DNA of 64,000 nt from Breviolum minutum Mf 1.05b.01 (GCA_000507305.1 DF239248.1:151111-215110), one strand, 5' to 3'. Numbered from the stretch's first letter, positions 42,810-54,539 are shown. Translations and numbers: made by a program. The notes: generated from the sequence alone by a model not told the origin.

Positions 42810-44530
42810 ACCCTTGTTTTGATCTTGTTTTGATTGGAATGTCGGCCTTGTTTTGGAGGGTTGACCGGTTGACCTTCCGAACTTGAGGTCAGGGTTCTTT
42901 CAAACATCTCTTCGCAAGTAAATGGGAAAAAACGTCACCACGCTTTGAACCAACCAGTAATGACACAAAAAATCCGTGACATATGCGGACGGACCGTTGC
43001 GTGCCTGTTTGGGGGCAAAACTCACATGACAAAATTCCAATTGTCCATATTATCCACCTTAGATTTCATGTTTACATTGGATGTCTACAAAAAAACGCTA
43101 CAAAATATATATGTTTTTAGGTTTCACGTTTCTATCTTGCGAATCTTCGTCATGTTGCATGGGGAAGGCACGACAACGACCGAGAATTACTACGAAATCG
43201 TTTCGCCACCTCTGATTTGGCACCCCGGCCTTTTACGATTACCGTCAGAACACCCAGTGTTAACCACACGGGTAGGGGGAAATATACATGTGTGGCCAAA
43301 CCAAAAACTTTTGCAGTTCATATTAGTTTATTGATTTCTTGTCTATATTTTTTTTTTGAAAGTACCATCATTCAAATTTTGGAATCAATCACGAATGGAA
43401 AAAAATGTTGAAAACCAAAAGGCACGAATCCAAACCCCACATCAAAAAATTGCAAGAAAAAAATCAGAGGTACATCCCCCGAACTAACTACGGGTAGGTT
43501 TCCAAATTCGATTTTTTTACCCACCGGGTAGGGAGGGGCACACCGGAAGCCCTGGAACTCACAAAAAATCATCAAAATCAACTCATACTCAGTGATTGAT
43601 AAAGGGGGTCGTGAATACAGTGAAGCGCCCGCCCTGGAGTGATTTGTAAACTTTGTAAAGGGGTAATGAACAAAGTCAAACTATTCTTTGGGGAGTTGAT
43701 TTTTGGAAAATTTTTGTTTGTTTTTCGACTTTTGATGCGCATCGTTTTTTTTTTAAATCAAAATCCGTATGCATCGTGTTTCCTACCAGACTTTGAGTCC
43801 AATATGCTTTTCATGTGCAAAAATTGTTTGTTTGAAACATCAATGAAAAATTTGGCCTACGAAAGCCATCATATGAAATGAGCCGTACCAAAAAAATAAC
43901 ACAGATTGATGCTTTCACAGTTGTTTTTTTTCTCGAATGGATTCGCAAACAAGTCCATATACGTAGGACGTAGGCGTGGATTTGAAATTATGGTTTTTCG
44001 GATCTGCCAAATCCAACAAAAAAATCATACTTATTCATTTGCACAAATTAAATTGGATCAATGAATCATGCATGTTCAGCGTTTTTTTTGGGGGTGTGAA
44101 TGTTGTGCCGGTTGCGATACGCAAGTGGAATGGTAACAGCCGCGTGACGGGTAAGAAAAATTTAACGGTTACTTTCCCTCGGAAGTATGACGGCCAAAAT
44201 GTTGTGCCAAGAGCGATGGATCAGATGACTGATTACCAAAATGATTCATTATACTCAATACACAGACAACATTTTGAAGTAGATGTCATACGGAAAAATC
44301 CTTGAACATTTTCCGACTGCCTTGTGTTAGTTGTTTTCAAAAAACAAAACACAACATTTGATTTTTTGACCTTGACTTTAACATACTTTAAGTCATTGCT
44401 TCCATCTTCATCACTCATTTCGATTTGTATACAGGTTTCGTGTTGAATATACAATCACGCAACAAACATGGACCTCCGATGTTTGGGGATAGCAATGCAA
44501 CAGGTTTTGCATGTTCATTTTCGTATTTTC
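42810..44530. other. AT-rich block without MITEs
   Basis: Several 60-130-codon frames with low-complexity AT-driven composition and no splice logic. I see no gene. Confidence 0.4.
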
Positions 44531-44534
44531 CGGC

Positions 44535-45150
44535 TCTGCAACTTCTTCGATGTTCAATTTTCGTTGTAATTTTCGTCCTTTTCGGTGTTCCATGATGGGT
44601 TTTGAAAAGGGCTGAAACAGGTTCCACGTGATAATTTTCGTGGTTTGTCAGCTTTTCAACTTCTTCGATGTTCATTTTTCGTGGTAATTTTGAAGGTTTT
44701 CATTGGTCTTGTATACACTTTAAAATCTTGACATAACACGTTTTCACCATAAAACTTGCAAATTATATCGCTTTGTTGCCTGAAGACAGGTGGGTCAGAC
44801 GTGTGTTGGCTTGGCACCCACGAGAAGGGAGGAGTGGGCGAACATTTATGACCTGGGACTCACCTTTACAACTTTTTGGTCGATGGCAACATCTTGAGGA
44901 TTGGTTGGTCACAGCGCAGGCCACAGACTTATGGCAGCATTACCTGAATGATTTTTGTACGTTTATTCTGAGTACACTAGTGTTGGTTTCACATCCTGCG
45001 CCCGAAATGGGCTGCCGACAGGCATGCAGGCGTAAAGTCAAAAAGTCACCATAAAACTTTTGTTTTTCACCCTTTTGGCATTTCAACTTTTTCAATGTTC
45101 ATTTGTCGGCCCTTCAATTTATTCGATGTTCATTTTTCGCGGTACTTATC
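44535..45150. repeat. Short motif repeated on both sides of the LINE remnant
   Basis: Variants of CAACTTCTTCGATGTTCATT followed by TTCGTGGTAATTTT occur near 44540, 44654, 45082 and 45112. Two copies precede and two follow the reverse-transcriptase remnant. Confidence 0.55.
44773..45054 (+). pseudogene. LINE-type reverse transcriptase C-terminal remnant
   Basis: Plus frame reads DRWVRRVLAWHPREGRSGRT, FMTWDSPLQLFGRWQHLED and WLVTAQATDLWQHYLNDF. This resembles the conserved tail of non-LTR (LINE) polyproteins: an R-W-x-R-x-x-L-x-W stretch, a Gly-Arg-x-x-x-x-W-D segment, then a W-x-x-x-A-x-x-x-x-x-W helix. Only this end is present; no polymerase YxDD or endonuclease core was found nearby, so it is a 5'-truncated or decayed copy. 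A short repeated motif flanks it on both sides. Recognition is from memory of the family, not a search. Confidence 0.5.
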
Positions 45151-45169
45151 GTACTTCTGTGGTGGGATG

Positions 45170-45880
45170 CGGGGCGTGTGATGATGTCAGGCGTGAATGA
45201 TGTGATTGAGTTGTGATGTGTGATGTGAGTGATTTGGTGAGATGTCATGAAGGATGCGCGATGTGCGTCTTGTGGGATGTCGAACTTGGGTGATGTGGCG
45301 AAATGTTGTGTGAGATGTGAGTGATTGGCATGATTTGAAATGTGGGATGTGGGTGATGTAAGCGATGTGAGATGTGCAATGTCGATGATGTGGTCCCAAA
45401 AAAACTAAAAAGGGCTGATGAGGAAAACACATGTAAAAATGTAACTGATGTGGGGGGATGTGATCTGGGATGTGAATGATGTGGTGGGATGCGATGTGAA
45501 ATGTGAGGGGTGTGTGATGTGAGATGCGAATGATGTGATGAAATGTGATGAACGGTGAGGCGTGAGGCATGGTGTGAGATGTGAATGAAATGAAAAATAT
45601 GAAATGTGGTATGTCAATAATGTGGTGAAAGCTGATGTGGGATGTGAATGATGTGGTGCAATGTGATGTGAAAAATGATGTGGTGAGACGTGATGTCAAA
45701 TCTGAGTGTTGTGGTGACATGTGATGTGTGATGTGCACCAGGAACAAAGTGATGTGATGTGAGGCGGGAGTGGGTTGTGATGTAGGATGTCAATGATGTG
45801 ATGAAATATGATGCGAGATGTAACAAGTGTGGTGGGATGTGATGTGGAATGTGAATGATGTGGTGCAATGTGGTGGTGTT
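45170..45880. repeat. GT/GA-rich degenerate satellite
   Basis: Irregular repeats built from GATGTG, GTGATGTGAGATGTG and GAATGATGTGGT. The complement translates as histidine/serine/threonine-rich frames up to 186 codons, judged spurious. Confidence 0.8.
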
Positions 45881-45889
45881 AAAACTCTG

Positions 45890-46980
45890 TACGTCGGAGG
45901 TTTCTCAAAAAAAATTCTTTGCCAAAACAAGTTTCCACACGCCTACTGTTTTGCTAATGCATGCCTAAAAATGATGTGGTTTCATTTCGGTTTGTTTTCA
46001 CTGTGTTTGATTGTGTTTGGGGTTTGTTGCCGGGATAACTTGTTTGTTACGCATTAATGTCTGACATGCATAAAGGTGATGTCCCACCCAGCCACTTGAT
46101 AGCATGCCGGTGTTTGATGAAAATTTCCAACGCGTAGAGTGGTATCAGTTCTGGCTGTAGCAAATTGACATCTATTTGGTGAAAAAAAATAGTATTGATG
46201 GGGGGATATGAAAGATTGTAATATTTCTAGGTTCTCAAGATTGCACCCGTTTTACGATGATTTACCGCATTTTCTTCCTGCATCGTTAACAAAATGTAAC
46301 ATGATGTTTTTTGGTTGAAGAAGCGGCAATGGATAATTTTTGCCGTGGTGGTGTTCAAACAACGAAAAAAGGGACCCGTAAGTACCTAGTAACTTGTTTG
46401 TATCCCTTTTAAATTATATGCTTCATGTTTCCCCCGAAAATTACCCCAAAGTAATCCACTTTCCACTAATTTAACCTGCATACATCCTTTCGACAAACCT
46501 ATGGCAAGCCTGCTGCCATAAGAAACATGTGGACTAGGTTACCTTCTGATAATGGATGAAAAATCCCGTGTGCAACAAATCGTTTACAGTATCTACAAAT
46601 TTTATCGAATCTTGTTGTTGCGTTAATATGTTAACCATTGCCGGATGATGAATAATTATTGCAACGCATTGCGGCGGCTGAATTTCGAACATGCATGGAC
46701 ACGCTGAGTTGGTGGCTGTAATGTTTTGATACGACACCTACCAATATATCACACAAAACATCCATTTTTCATTTTCCCCAACAGCAAATAACAAGGATTG
46801 GTTCATTGGGCGGCGGCAGCACAAAACTGCGAACTTTGGAAGCAACATGTCAATACGTTTTTGAATTCATGCTGCCAATGAGAATGAAGGTATGTAAAGT
46901 TTAGCGCCGTAAGGTGTACAGGTCTGACGGACTTTTCCCAACAGCTGAATTGCGCAAGAATGCTCGGGGGTCTTTGCGCA
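45890..46980. other. No feature seen
   Basis: AT-rich, no MITEs, no convincing frame. Confidence 0.45.
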
Positions 46981-47004
46981 ATATAGATGTCAGTGTGTTC
47001 TAGG

Positions 47005-47095
47005 CAAGCTCCGGGAAAGAACCGGAACCAACGGGTTTTGCACCGGTTCCGGAAAACCGGGTTCCGGACCCGGGTTCAGGAAGTTGCGTGCCCGA
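47005..47095. repeat. GGTTCCGG-rich palindromic tract
   Basis: Repeats of GGTTCC and its complement GGAACC (GAACCGGAACCAACGGG, GGTTCCGGAAAACCGG) giving several overlapping hairpins next to the 24-bp minisatellite. Confidence 0.65.
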
Positions 47096-47169
47096 GGTTT
47101 CGAAAGTTTTAGTCTTCGATGGGTTCCGACAAGTTAGATACCGTTCCCAAAGTACTTTCAAATTATACT

Positions 47170-47515
47170 TTTGTACATTCATTTTGCTCATGTTCTTTGA
47201 CCTATTTTTTTTGTAGTCTGTATATTCACTTTTGTACTTTCAAGTGATATTTTTGTACCTTCAAAGTCCGCTTGTGTACTTTGAGTAGTATAATCTTGTG
47301 GTTTGAGATTGCACCCTTGTACCTTGAGAAAATACTCTTGTACTTTGAAAATGTTCTTGTGCACTTTGAATATTTTTTTTTGTAAATTGAAAGTGTTCTG
47401 TGCACTTTGAAAATATGCTTTGTAAATTGAAGGAATAAGTTTGTATTTTGAAATTTTGCTTTTGTACTTTGAAAACGCACTGTTGTATTTTGAAAATATA
47501 CCTATGTACTTCGCC
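47170..47515. repeat. About 24-bp degenerate minisatellite
   Basis: Units such as TTTGTACTTTGAAAATA and TTGTAAATTGAAAG. On the minus strand this gives an 8-residue periodic frame (FKVQ-type) open for over 100 codons. Confidence 0.75.
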
Positions 47516-47519
47516 ACCA

Positions 47520-48234
47520 TGCCTGCTTCAGGTTGCATTGAAAATCAGTACGGCAAATACAAAGAAAAGGTCATGTCCACTTGATAAATGCAAACTTGCT
47601 TGCTGTTCGGGCATAAAAATGATGCAAAATGCATGGCGACTTCACGAGTATTATTTTGGCCCCTGCGAAACAAAACATACAACTTGAGACGGCAAAACAA
47701 CTGTAACACCAGCCATGCATTAAACATGGTGGAAGTGATGGCCATTGAACAATGGTAGCTCCGATGCGATGAACAATCTCATGGGAACCCGACGATAAAA
47801 ATATCATCGCTCGATAATGCTCGGTAGGACGGCGGTAAACAGAGCGACCACGATGAAAAAAATCCTTACTTGTTCCGACAGCTTTTAAAAAGGTCCTTAA
47901 TGAATGATTCATGAGGTTAGGAAAAAAATGGGAGTAAAAAACCCGTTGACATCGTGGCATGGCGGTAAATGATTAAGGACATTGTCGTCTACTGCTGGGG
48001 TGATCGCTGGCCGCACTGATCTGAGTCGTAAAGCAACGTAAAGTTGGCCGTGCCGTGCCGATGCTCTTGGATGGTAATGCCAGCGATGGTGAGTGGTCGC
48101 AAAGATAGATTGTGTGTGGTGAGCGGCATGGAGTGGTGACAGGTGGCCGTGGGTAACGATGGGTGGTGGTGAGAGGCTAATGATAACAGTGCTTGTGAAC
48201 GTTCGTGCTGGGTGTGTGGTGGTGCTGATGAATG
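47520..48234. other. Spacer leading into the microsatellite
   Basis: Overlapping minus frames at 47545-47960 are moderately protein-like (HFASFLCPNSKQVCIYQ) but lack splice or start support. Confidence 0.3.
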
Positions 48235-48704
48235 GTGGTGTTGGCGCTGGAAGTGGTGGCCTTGGTGCTGGTAAGTGGTGGTGCTGGTGTTGATGGGTGG
48301 CGGTGCTGGTGCTGGTGACTCGTGGTGTTTGTGGGTGGTGAGGGGTGAGTGGTGGTGTTGGTAATTTGTGATGCTTGTGTGTGGCGAGGGTGCATGTTGA
48401 ATGGTGGTGGTGTTGGTAATTTGTGATGCTTGTGTGTGGCGAGGGTGCATGTTGAATGGTGGTGGTGGTGGTGGTGGTGGTGGTGGTGGTGGTGGTGGTG
48501 GTGGTGGTGGTGGTGGTGGTAATGATGATGGTTGTTGTTGTGGTATGTTGTGGTTGTGGTTGTGGTTGTGGTATGTTGTGGTTGCGGTTGTGGTTGTGGT
48601 ATGTTGTGGTTGTGGTTGTGGTTGTGGTAGGTTGTGGTTGTGGTTGTGGTTGTGGTCGTGGTCGTGGTCGCGGTCGCGGTCGCGGTCGCGGTTGCGGTTG
48701 TTGC

Positions 48705-48735
<31 letters not shown>

Positions 48736-48880
48736 GTTGTTGTTGCTGTTGTTGTTGTTGTTGTGGTGGTGGTGGTGGTGGGGTTGGGGTTGGGGGTGGT
48801 TGGGGGGTGGTTGGTTGCTGGTTGATTGTTGCTGGTTGATTGTTGCTGGTTGTTGCTGGTTGTTTCTTGTATGTTTGGTT
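48235..48880. repeat. GGT/TTG microsatellite mosaic
   Basis: Pure GGT run (48458-48519) followed by GGTTGT, GGTCGC and GTT runs and preceded by degenerate GGTGCTGGT sequence with a 50-bp near-perfect tandem duplication (48355-48455). The long frames across it (poly-Val, poly-Gly, poly-Thr) are artefacts. Confidence 0.85.
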
Positions 48881-49019
48881 GCATGGTGCTATTAGTTTTG
48901 CTGTTGGTGATGCTGCTGGTGGCGGTGGAAATTTCTATAGCAAAAACATAGGGTCGAGAAAACAATTTTGCCGTGGAAAAACAACCAATGAAAAAGTGTT
49001 GAAGAATCGCCATACGTCA

Positions 49020-49960
49020 CGGTTTAACTGTCCTTCCAACACGTGGAAGGACCCGTCATGGAAACAAATACGTTCCAGTATGGCCGAATGCCAACAATTA
49101 AATGCTCAAATTCATGCAATTCGTTGATTGCTGTCTGTTTTAAGGATTAGCCATGAGAAAAAGAGCGGGAATTGATGCGTAAATTTCGATGAATTGTGAG
49201 GTTTGCCGGTTTGCCAGTCTCCATTTTATCTTCATGGCATTTTTTTCGGTTTATATGGCGCAAAACGTGCGAATAAAAAACGTGGAATATTTTGAACCAC
49301 TAAAAATCCATTGGTATTATGTCTAACAACATTTACCGTCAAAAACAACAAAAAAATAGGAGGAAAAAACATAAATACATGGATCCTGAAAACCTTAATT
49401 TTATACATGGATCCTATGGATCCCATAAAAAACCTGAATTTTGATCCAACAAAATTGGTTTTAACTTCAATCTATCCGCCATCACGGTGGCTTATACAGT
49501 ACCTTGACGATGAAGTCGGTTTGTTGGCATCACAACGCTATATCATCTATAGAGTTCACACCGCTGGACCTGCAACATCTACGAAGTGGTAACGTGGGAA
49601 GATCCAAACAGATCCTATCAAACTACACGACATCTCTACCAAATTTAAGTTGCTTACCAGCTCCCCATTGAATGTCGCGATGAGCAAAACGTATACTTCA
49701 AGATCGCCGAGATCGATTTGATTTGCTGAACTTCCGCTATATACTTTTCACTTGCAGCCATTCTGTAAAAAACTGGTGGCTGGTTTGCTTCGCTGCGACC
49801 GCTTTCATGAAACACCGCTCTAACTAGCGGATATCAAAAGGGCCCACGCAGAGTCAAAAAACACATCAAAAACACATCATGCTAATTGAGCGTTTGTTGG
49901 GGACCCACTGCCTGCCGAGTGGTCTTCAGTTTTTGAATTTGTATCGTTGTATTGCGTAGG
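49020..49960. other. Spacer with half a family C element
   Basis: TACATGGATCCTATGGATCC and a second TACATGGATCC (49376-49425) are family C tips in direct order. Otherwise no feature. Confidence 0.4.
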
Positions 49961-49970
49961 TACCACGCAT

Positions 49971-50412
49971 AAAACGATATTTGGAAGCGGTACACTTCAA
50001 TGTTTCTGGAGAAATTCAATGTAGAGCAAGTCATTTATATGGATGTTTCCAAAAATAGTGATACCCCAAAATGGATGGTTTATAATGGAAAACCGTATTA
50101 ATATGGATGATTTGTGGGTACCATCATTTTAGGAAACTTCCATATGTAGGGTTGCTCCAGCTAACTTCCCTAATAACCTTGATTTTCCACTGGCCTTGCT
50201 ACCTTGCCTGATCTGGCACCCCTGGCCCCTCCCATCTGGCACCCGGAGGCTCCAAGGGATAGATCTAGAAAATATAGGTAGTAGTGTTTGTAACCCATAC
50301 TTTGGGGTCTTAAAAACCTTCATTTTTCATGGTTTTAGGGTCCAAGGGTACGATGACTTACATTGAATTTCTCCAGAAACATCGAAGTGTACCACTTCCA
50401 AATATCGTTTTG
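49971..50412. repeat. Long inverted repeat enclosing a family D MITE
   Basis: Left arm 49971-50034 (starting AAAACGATATTTGGAAG) and right arm about 50351-50412 are inverted copies with only a few differences over about 58 bp. The 320-bp interior starts with a family D element. Possibly a larger transposon with 60-bp terminal repeats. Confidence 0.65.
50038..50145 (+). mobile_element. MITE family D, copy 3
   Basis: TATGGATGTTTCC and AGGAAACTTCCATA ends. Lies immediately inside the left arm of a larger inverted repeat. Confidence 0.72.
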
Positions 50413-50533
50413 TTTTGTTTTCAACTTTCAGGTGTCTAACAATCATCTCGTTGACGACGCCTAAATAAAAATCCAATTTGCTGGCTGTAAAATTTTCATT
50501 CGACACCCATCGCTGTTCTATACTTCGAAATTG

Positions 50534-50636
50534 CTTGGTGGTGAATTGAACCACCCATTTGAAAATATGCTCGTCGAATTGAATCATTTCCCCTGGTAGG
50601 GGTATAAACAAAAAACAAATTGAAACCACCACCTAG
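50534..50636 (+). mobile_element. MITE family A, copy 15
   Basis: Left end decayed (CTTGGTGGTGAATTGAACC), right end GAAACCACCACCTAG intact; flanks ATTG and AATG differ at one base. Confidence 0.72.
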
Positions 50637-50984
50637 AATGAGTCATTGGCTTTAGATGACTTGCTGCTGTCCCAAATGTTCTGAACATCGCTGCAGAAAA
50701 AAAAAATCACCGCATCGTTCCGTCGTTCGGTACAGATCCCCCGTAAAACCGCCGTTCGTACCATCGTTCGGTACACCAACCTTTTCGACCCGTCGGTCAG
50801 GATTCACACCAAGTTCGTCGGGCTGGTGTCAATTTCTACATTGCTCTTTAACGCTTAAGTTTTCACGGGAGATGACGTCGATTTCACACATTCCATTTGA
50901 GGCAGAAACACTGGTTGTATGTTGTGTTTCTTGTACGTTATGTTTGTTGTATGTTGTATCTTGTTTGTAGTGAGTAGTAGCTGT

Positions 50985-51118
50985 CGTTCTTGTTGTTGCC
51001 GTTGCCGTTGCCCTTGATCTTGTTGTTGGTGCTGGTGCTGGTGCTGGTGCTGGTGCTGTTGGTGTTGTTGTTGTTGTTGTTGTTGTTGCTGGTGCTGTTG
51101 CTGGTGCTGGTGGATTGC
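50985..51118. repeat. GTT/GCTGGT trinucleotide mosaic
   Basis: Runs of GTT, GGTGCT and GCTGTT. Same repeat style as 48.2-48.9 kb. Confidence 0.8.
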
Positions 51119-51349
51119 AGCTAGCAGCCAGCAACCTTGGGTAGATTCGATCTTATTTTCATGACGAGTAGGGTGAAATAACTCGACTCATAGGGGTGAA
51201 AATCACCAGTTACTGTACCCTATAATGCCATTTATAGGGGTCACAAGTTCATTTATAACTAATAAGGAGCCCATCTTGTAGTAATCATTAATGGCTTAAC
51301 CACATATCGCTACGCATATCTCTAACAAGTTTACTCAAGGATCGAAACA

Positions 51350-51620
51350 ATGGGGCCATCCTGCGAGGAACTTCGCAGGCCCACCGGAGTGACGCTCGGT
51401 GGATGCGTCAGGGTCGCCATGGCCATGAGATCCCATGAAATTTCGTCGTTGTACGCAAGGTACTCGGATAGCGTGGAAAAAACCCGGTTCTTCCGATTCA
51501 ATTTTACCTGGTTTGTGCCTGTTTCCCCACGGAAACACAGCCGCCAAGGCGTTGGAACGCTTGGAGAAGTTTATCCATCTAGAAGATGCAGATTTGTTCT
51601 ACAATTATTATACTGCATAG
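51350..51620 (+). CDS. Exon-like island, unknown
   Basis: GC-richer stretch. One plus frame from an ATG at 51350 reads GPSCEELRRPTGVTLGGCV; another, from an ATG at 51435, ends convincingly with NTAAKALERLEKFIHLEDAD and LFYNYYTA to TAG 51620. The two may be exons, or a coding frame with an indel. The minus strand is also open for 70 codons. Not recognised. Confidence 0.35.
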
Positions 51621-51892
51621 ATTTTGCAAAATGAAAAAAACGACTGCAAAATCCTGATCTTTTCTATTGCTGTGATTTCTCTTTGTCTTTTTGTGTGCAT
51701 CAAATGTTTCGTTCTTTTGATACACGTCTTTCGAAAGCCTCAGTGAGGCTCATGACTTCACCTGCTGAACGCAGCATCGATCCTATCGTCGCCATCGATC
51801 CCCGATTTGCGCTTGTGTCTTCTCGCTTGGCCCGCCCCGCATTCCGTCGTCGAACCGTCGAACCATCGAACCGTCGCGTTTAAAACGGCGCC

Positions 51893-52215
51893 ACGAACGT
51901 CTCGTTAAAGGCCACGTTGGCTGGAAGATCTACGTTTCATATGAAGTGGTGACGCTCCACTTCAACAATTTGTATATCTCCATCCTATACGGGCCCCAAT
52001 ACGGCGATCACCATGAGTCAGATCGGAAATCCGGTGATCGATCGCCTCAAGCGCTAAGTCGTGTTGATCTTCCAAGGTCTCTCGTGCTTTATGGAGCTCC
52101 TGTGCATCGTGTGGGCAAAACCGGCCAACCCGCGAAACCGTGGCCTCGGGATTCCCGTATGATGTATATCTACCATTACGGTACCATAAAGATCAAACAT
52201 ATTTTATATAAATAA
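51893..52215 (+). CDS. Open frame, possibly retroelement-derived
   Basis: Plus frame reads KRRHERLVKGHVGWKIYVSY then EVVTLHFNNLYISILYGPQY and a polar tail running into a TA-rich microsatellite. The charged start and the GWKIYV segment are faintly reminiscent of copia-type integrase tails, but too weakly to name. Another plus frame is also partly open. Preceded by a CGTCGAACC-type short repeat (51845-51880). Confidence 0.28.
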
Positions 52216-52268
52216 ATATATATATATATACACATGCATATAAAAAAAAATATATATATATATGTATG
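52204..52268. repeat. TA-rich microsatellite
   Basis: Alternating TA with A runs. Other short TA runs lie at 7020-7034, 7836-7856, 34108-34132 and 60771-60800. Confidence 0.75.
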
Positions 52269-52677
52269 TATAGCCAGCTAAATATACAATTCCCTTGGAT
52301 CCAATGGGGTAGAAAGAAGTTACAGAATTCGTTTTTAGGCTGGAGACTGTAGAAAGATTTTGTACAGTTTCCGGCAATTTCAACAAAAAAACAGTTTTAT
52401 TTCAGGTACTAAAAGTCTGTTTTTGGGCTGGCAATTTTGATTTGAGTTTGCTCACAGGTCAGACGAGTTTCATTATATACTGTAGACGCAAGATACTGGT
52501 TAAATTATGTTAAATTAGTAGGGATCCTTAGAATGCCTTCCTTACAAATGTGTGTCTGCCCAGCCCTAATTTGAGACATATACCTTTATGACAAACCCCT
52601 CAGGGATCACTAAGAATGCCCTTAAAGTAGCCGCTTATAGCTGTCAGGTTTGGGAAGATCTCAATGATTCGTAATCG

Positions 52678-52787
52678 ATATGGGTGTTTCCAAAAATAGG
52701 GGTACCCCAAAATGGATGGTTTATAACAGAAAACCCTATTAAAATGGATGATTTGGGGGGTCCCCTATTTTTGGAAACACCCATATA
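52678..52787 (+). mobile_element. MITE family D, copy 4 (best copy)
   Basis: Near-perfect inverted ends of about 30 bp, ATATGGGTGTTTCC... and its complement, with TA at both tips, consistent with a TA target duplication. Confidence 0.82.
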
Positions 52788-52935
52788 TACCTTTTGATTG
52801 AGGTTGCCGTTGCGAAGAAACAAACAAACAATTAAAAACATCACACGTCACCGATAAGTCTGACTCACTACTACTGAAATCGACCTTGCTAGTCTGATTA
52901 ATACACCTTCCCATAGGATCAACGGGAATCACAAA

Positions 52936-53011
52936 CAATCCATGCATGGCATAAGTTTACCAAAAAAAATACGCCAACTGTTGGTAAATATACCTTACAT
53001 GGATGTTGTGG
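52936..53011. mobile_element. MITE family C, copy 5
   Basis: CAATCCATGCATGGCATAAG and GGTAAATATACCTTACATGG arms; a second diverged copy follows to about 53110. Confidence 0.6.
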
Positions 53012-53608
53012 GAGAGGTGCATTTACCTATAATGAAATGTTGAATTTTACCGGATCAAACGTAGGTAAATCATGGTAAATCTACTCATCGTCCCCATGGA
53101 TCCTGTGACCGAAGTGGATCCTATGACCTAGAAAGATTGATAAACATATCGGGCCCCTGGAAAAACAGCATTCCACCATTTTCCAAAAAAAGGGTGGACG
53201 TCCTTTTGGATGATGATAAACACTTATTTGAACAAAAACGGGTGAAACTCCGAACCCAACATGTTCAACCCACCTATAAAAAAATGGTGTCCTTTTGGAC
53301 TTCCAAGGTATCTCTCTAAATAATGGTCGAACAAATCCTGAGAAAATGGTAGCTCATCAAGTTCCTGGTGTACCTTAAGGTGGTTCACTGGCCCATCATG
53401 CCATTTTTCCCAGAAAATATGTATTCATGAGAATCTACGTCAAATTACCACCCCAATTAAAGCCTTCTATATAAAAAGATTGAGGGATCATGGATCATGG
53501 CAATTAATTACAACATCCCCCCTGAATATTGCATGATTTCTTGGGGGAAGATGGCATTGGGCGAGGACATTCTGACATGAGTAGCCCCTTTGAATGGCTT
53601 TCAGTGTG

Positions 53609-53719
53609 TTTGGGGGTATCCCCGGTCCACTAACAGTCAAAAGTGAAGGTTTATAGGGGTCCCTTCATAAAAATGATGAGATTATTATTTCACTGTTAGT
53701 GGGTGGGGATACCAACAAC
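53609..53719. mobile_element. Palindromic element (family K)
   Basis: GGTATCCCCGGTCCACTAAC and GTTAGTGGGTGGGGATACC inverted ends. Confidence 0.6.
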
Positions 53720-53876
53720 CTATTGTTATGACTCACCCTACTTCTGACTGGTTTTTTGTGGCTCAGTCTTGTAAGAACTTTCCCCCTCTCCTCCAGGGTG
53801 ATTCCATCAAAGACTTCAGCCACCTCGACGGATGATGGGGTTGTTGGCTTGCAGGAGTGACACATTTTCTGTTTCC

Positions 53877-54023
53877 ACTTGGAGGATCATCCCAGGACTT
53901 GTAAGTGGTTACTAAACCCCCCATTTCAAAGCCATTTAGGCCATTTGTAAGGGGAACAACCCTTCTTAGGGGACTTGCTAACCATGGTTATTAACCACTT
54001 ACTAACTGGGATGATCCTCCAAG
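53877..54023. mobile_element. MITE family I, copy 3
   Basis: ACTTGGAGGATCATCCCAGG and TGGGATGATCCTCCAAG ends; CTAACCATGGTTATTAACC inside. Confidence 0.8.
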
Positions 54024-54049
54024 CAGGGCGTCATGAGTCATTAAAAATG

Positions 54050-54159
54050 CTAATTGGTGGTGGAACCACCCATCTGAAAAATATGCTCGTCAAATTTGAT
54101 CATTGCCCCAAGTGGGGGTGAATGTTAAAAAAAAAGAAACCACCACCGCCACCACCTAG
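54050..54159 (+). mobile_element. MITE family A, copy 16
   Basis: CTAATTGGTGGTGGAACC to ACCACCACC...CCACCTAG with an extra CACCGC near the right end; flanks AATG and AATA. Confidence 0.72.
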
Positions 54160-54300
54160 AATATGATACTAACCCAAACAAGGCACTATTTTTTCCCTGA
54201 AAAAAAACATCAAAACTGCCCCATACATTAGATCTATGCAATCGTGGCAAATGAGTCGCTTTAGTTCAGGATTCCCGATCCAAAAAATGAAAGTTGTCAG

Positions 54301-54539
54301 GTGGTGACGAGCCGAAAAATTGATGACTCATGCAATGATGACGATGTGTTTGCAAGTAAAAGTGTTGAAAACTGTTTGTCCAATGTTGTATCAAATGTAT
54401 CAATGAATACAAATACGAATACGAAAACGAATACGAGAATGAGCCCCCCAAATAATTCCATAGTAGTGAACCTATCTAGTAAGGAACTAACTAAGGGAGA
54501 GCAGAGTCTTCTAGAAAAGGGTCTGAATTTCTGCCCTGA
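54301..54539 (+). pseudogene. Penelope-like/retroelement RT N-terminal fragment
   Basis: Plus frame contains a low-complexity Asn/Thr stretch followed by IVVNLSSKELTKGEQSLLEK and GLNFCPEE. The pattern N-L-S-x-x-x-L-T-x-x-E-x-x-L-L-x-K-G-L-x-F-x-P is one I know from the region just before the reverse transcriptase domain of Penelope-like and related retroelements. The polymerase core is absent: the frame runs into a family I-like MITE end (to 54652) and stops at 54612. A decayed fragment, recognised from memory. Confidence 0.42.

Noticed and set aside
45187..45747. 186-codon His/Ser/Thr-rich minus frame
   Set aside because: Derived from the GT/GA-rich satellite, with no start context or splice signals.
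48177..49013. 278-codon minus-strand frame rich in Thr, His and Asn
   Set aside because: It is a translation of the GGT/TTG microsatellite; all frames there are open and low-complexity.
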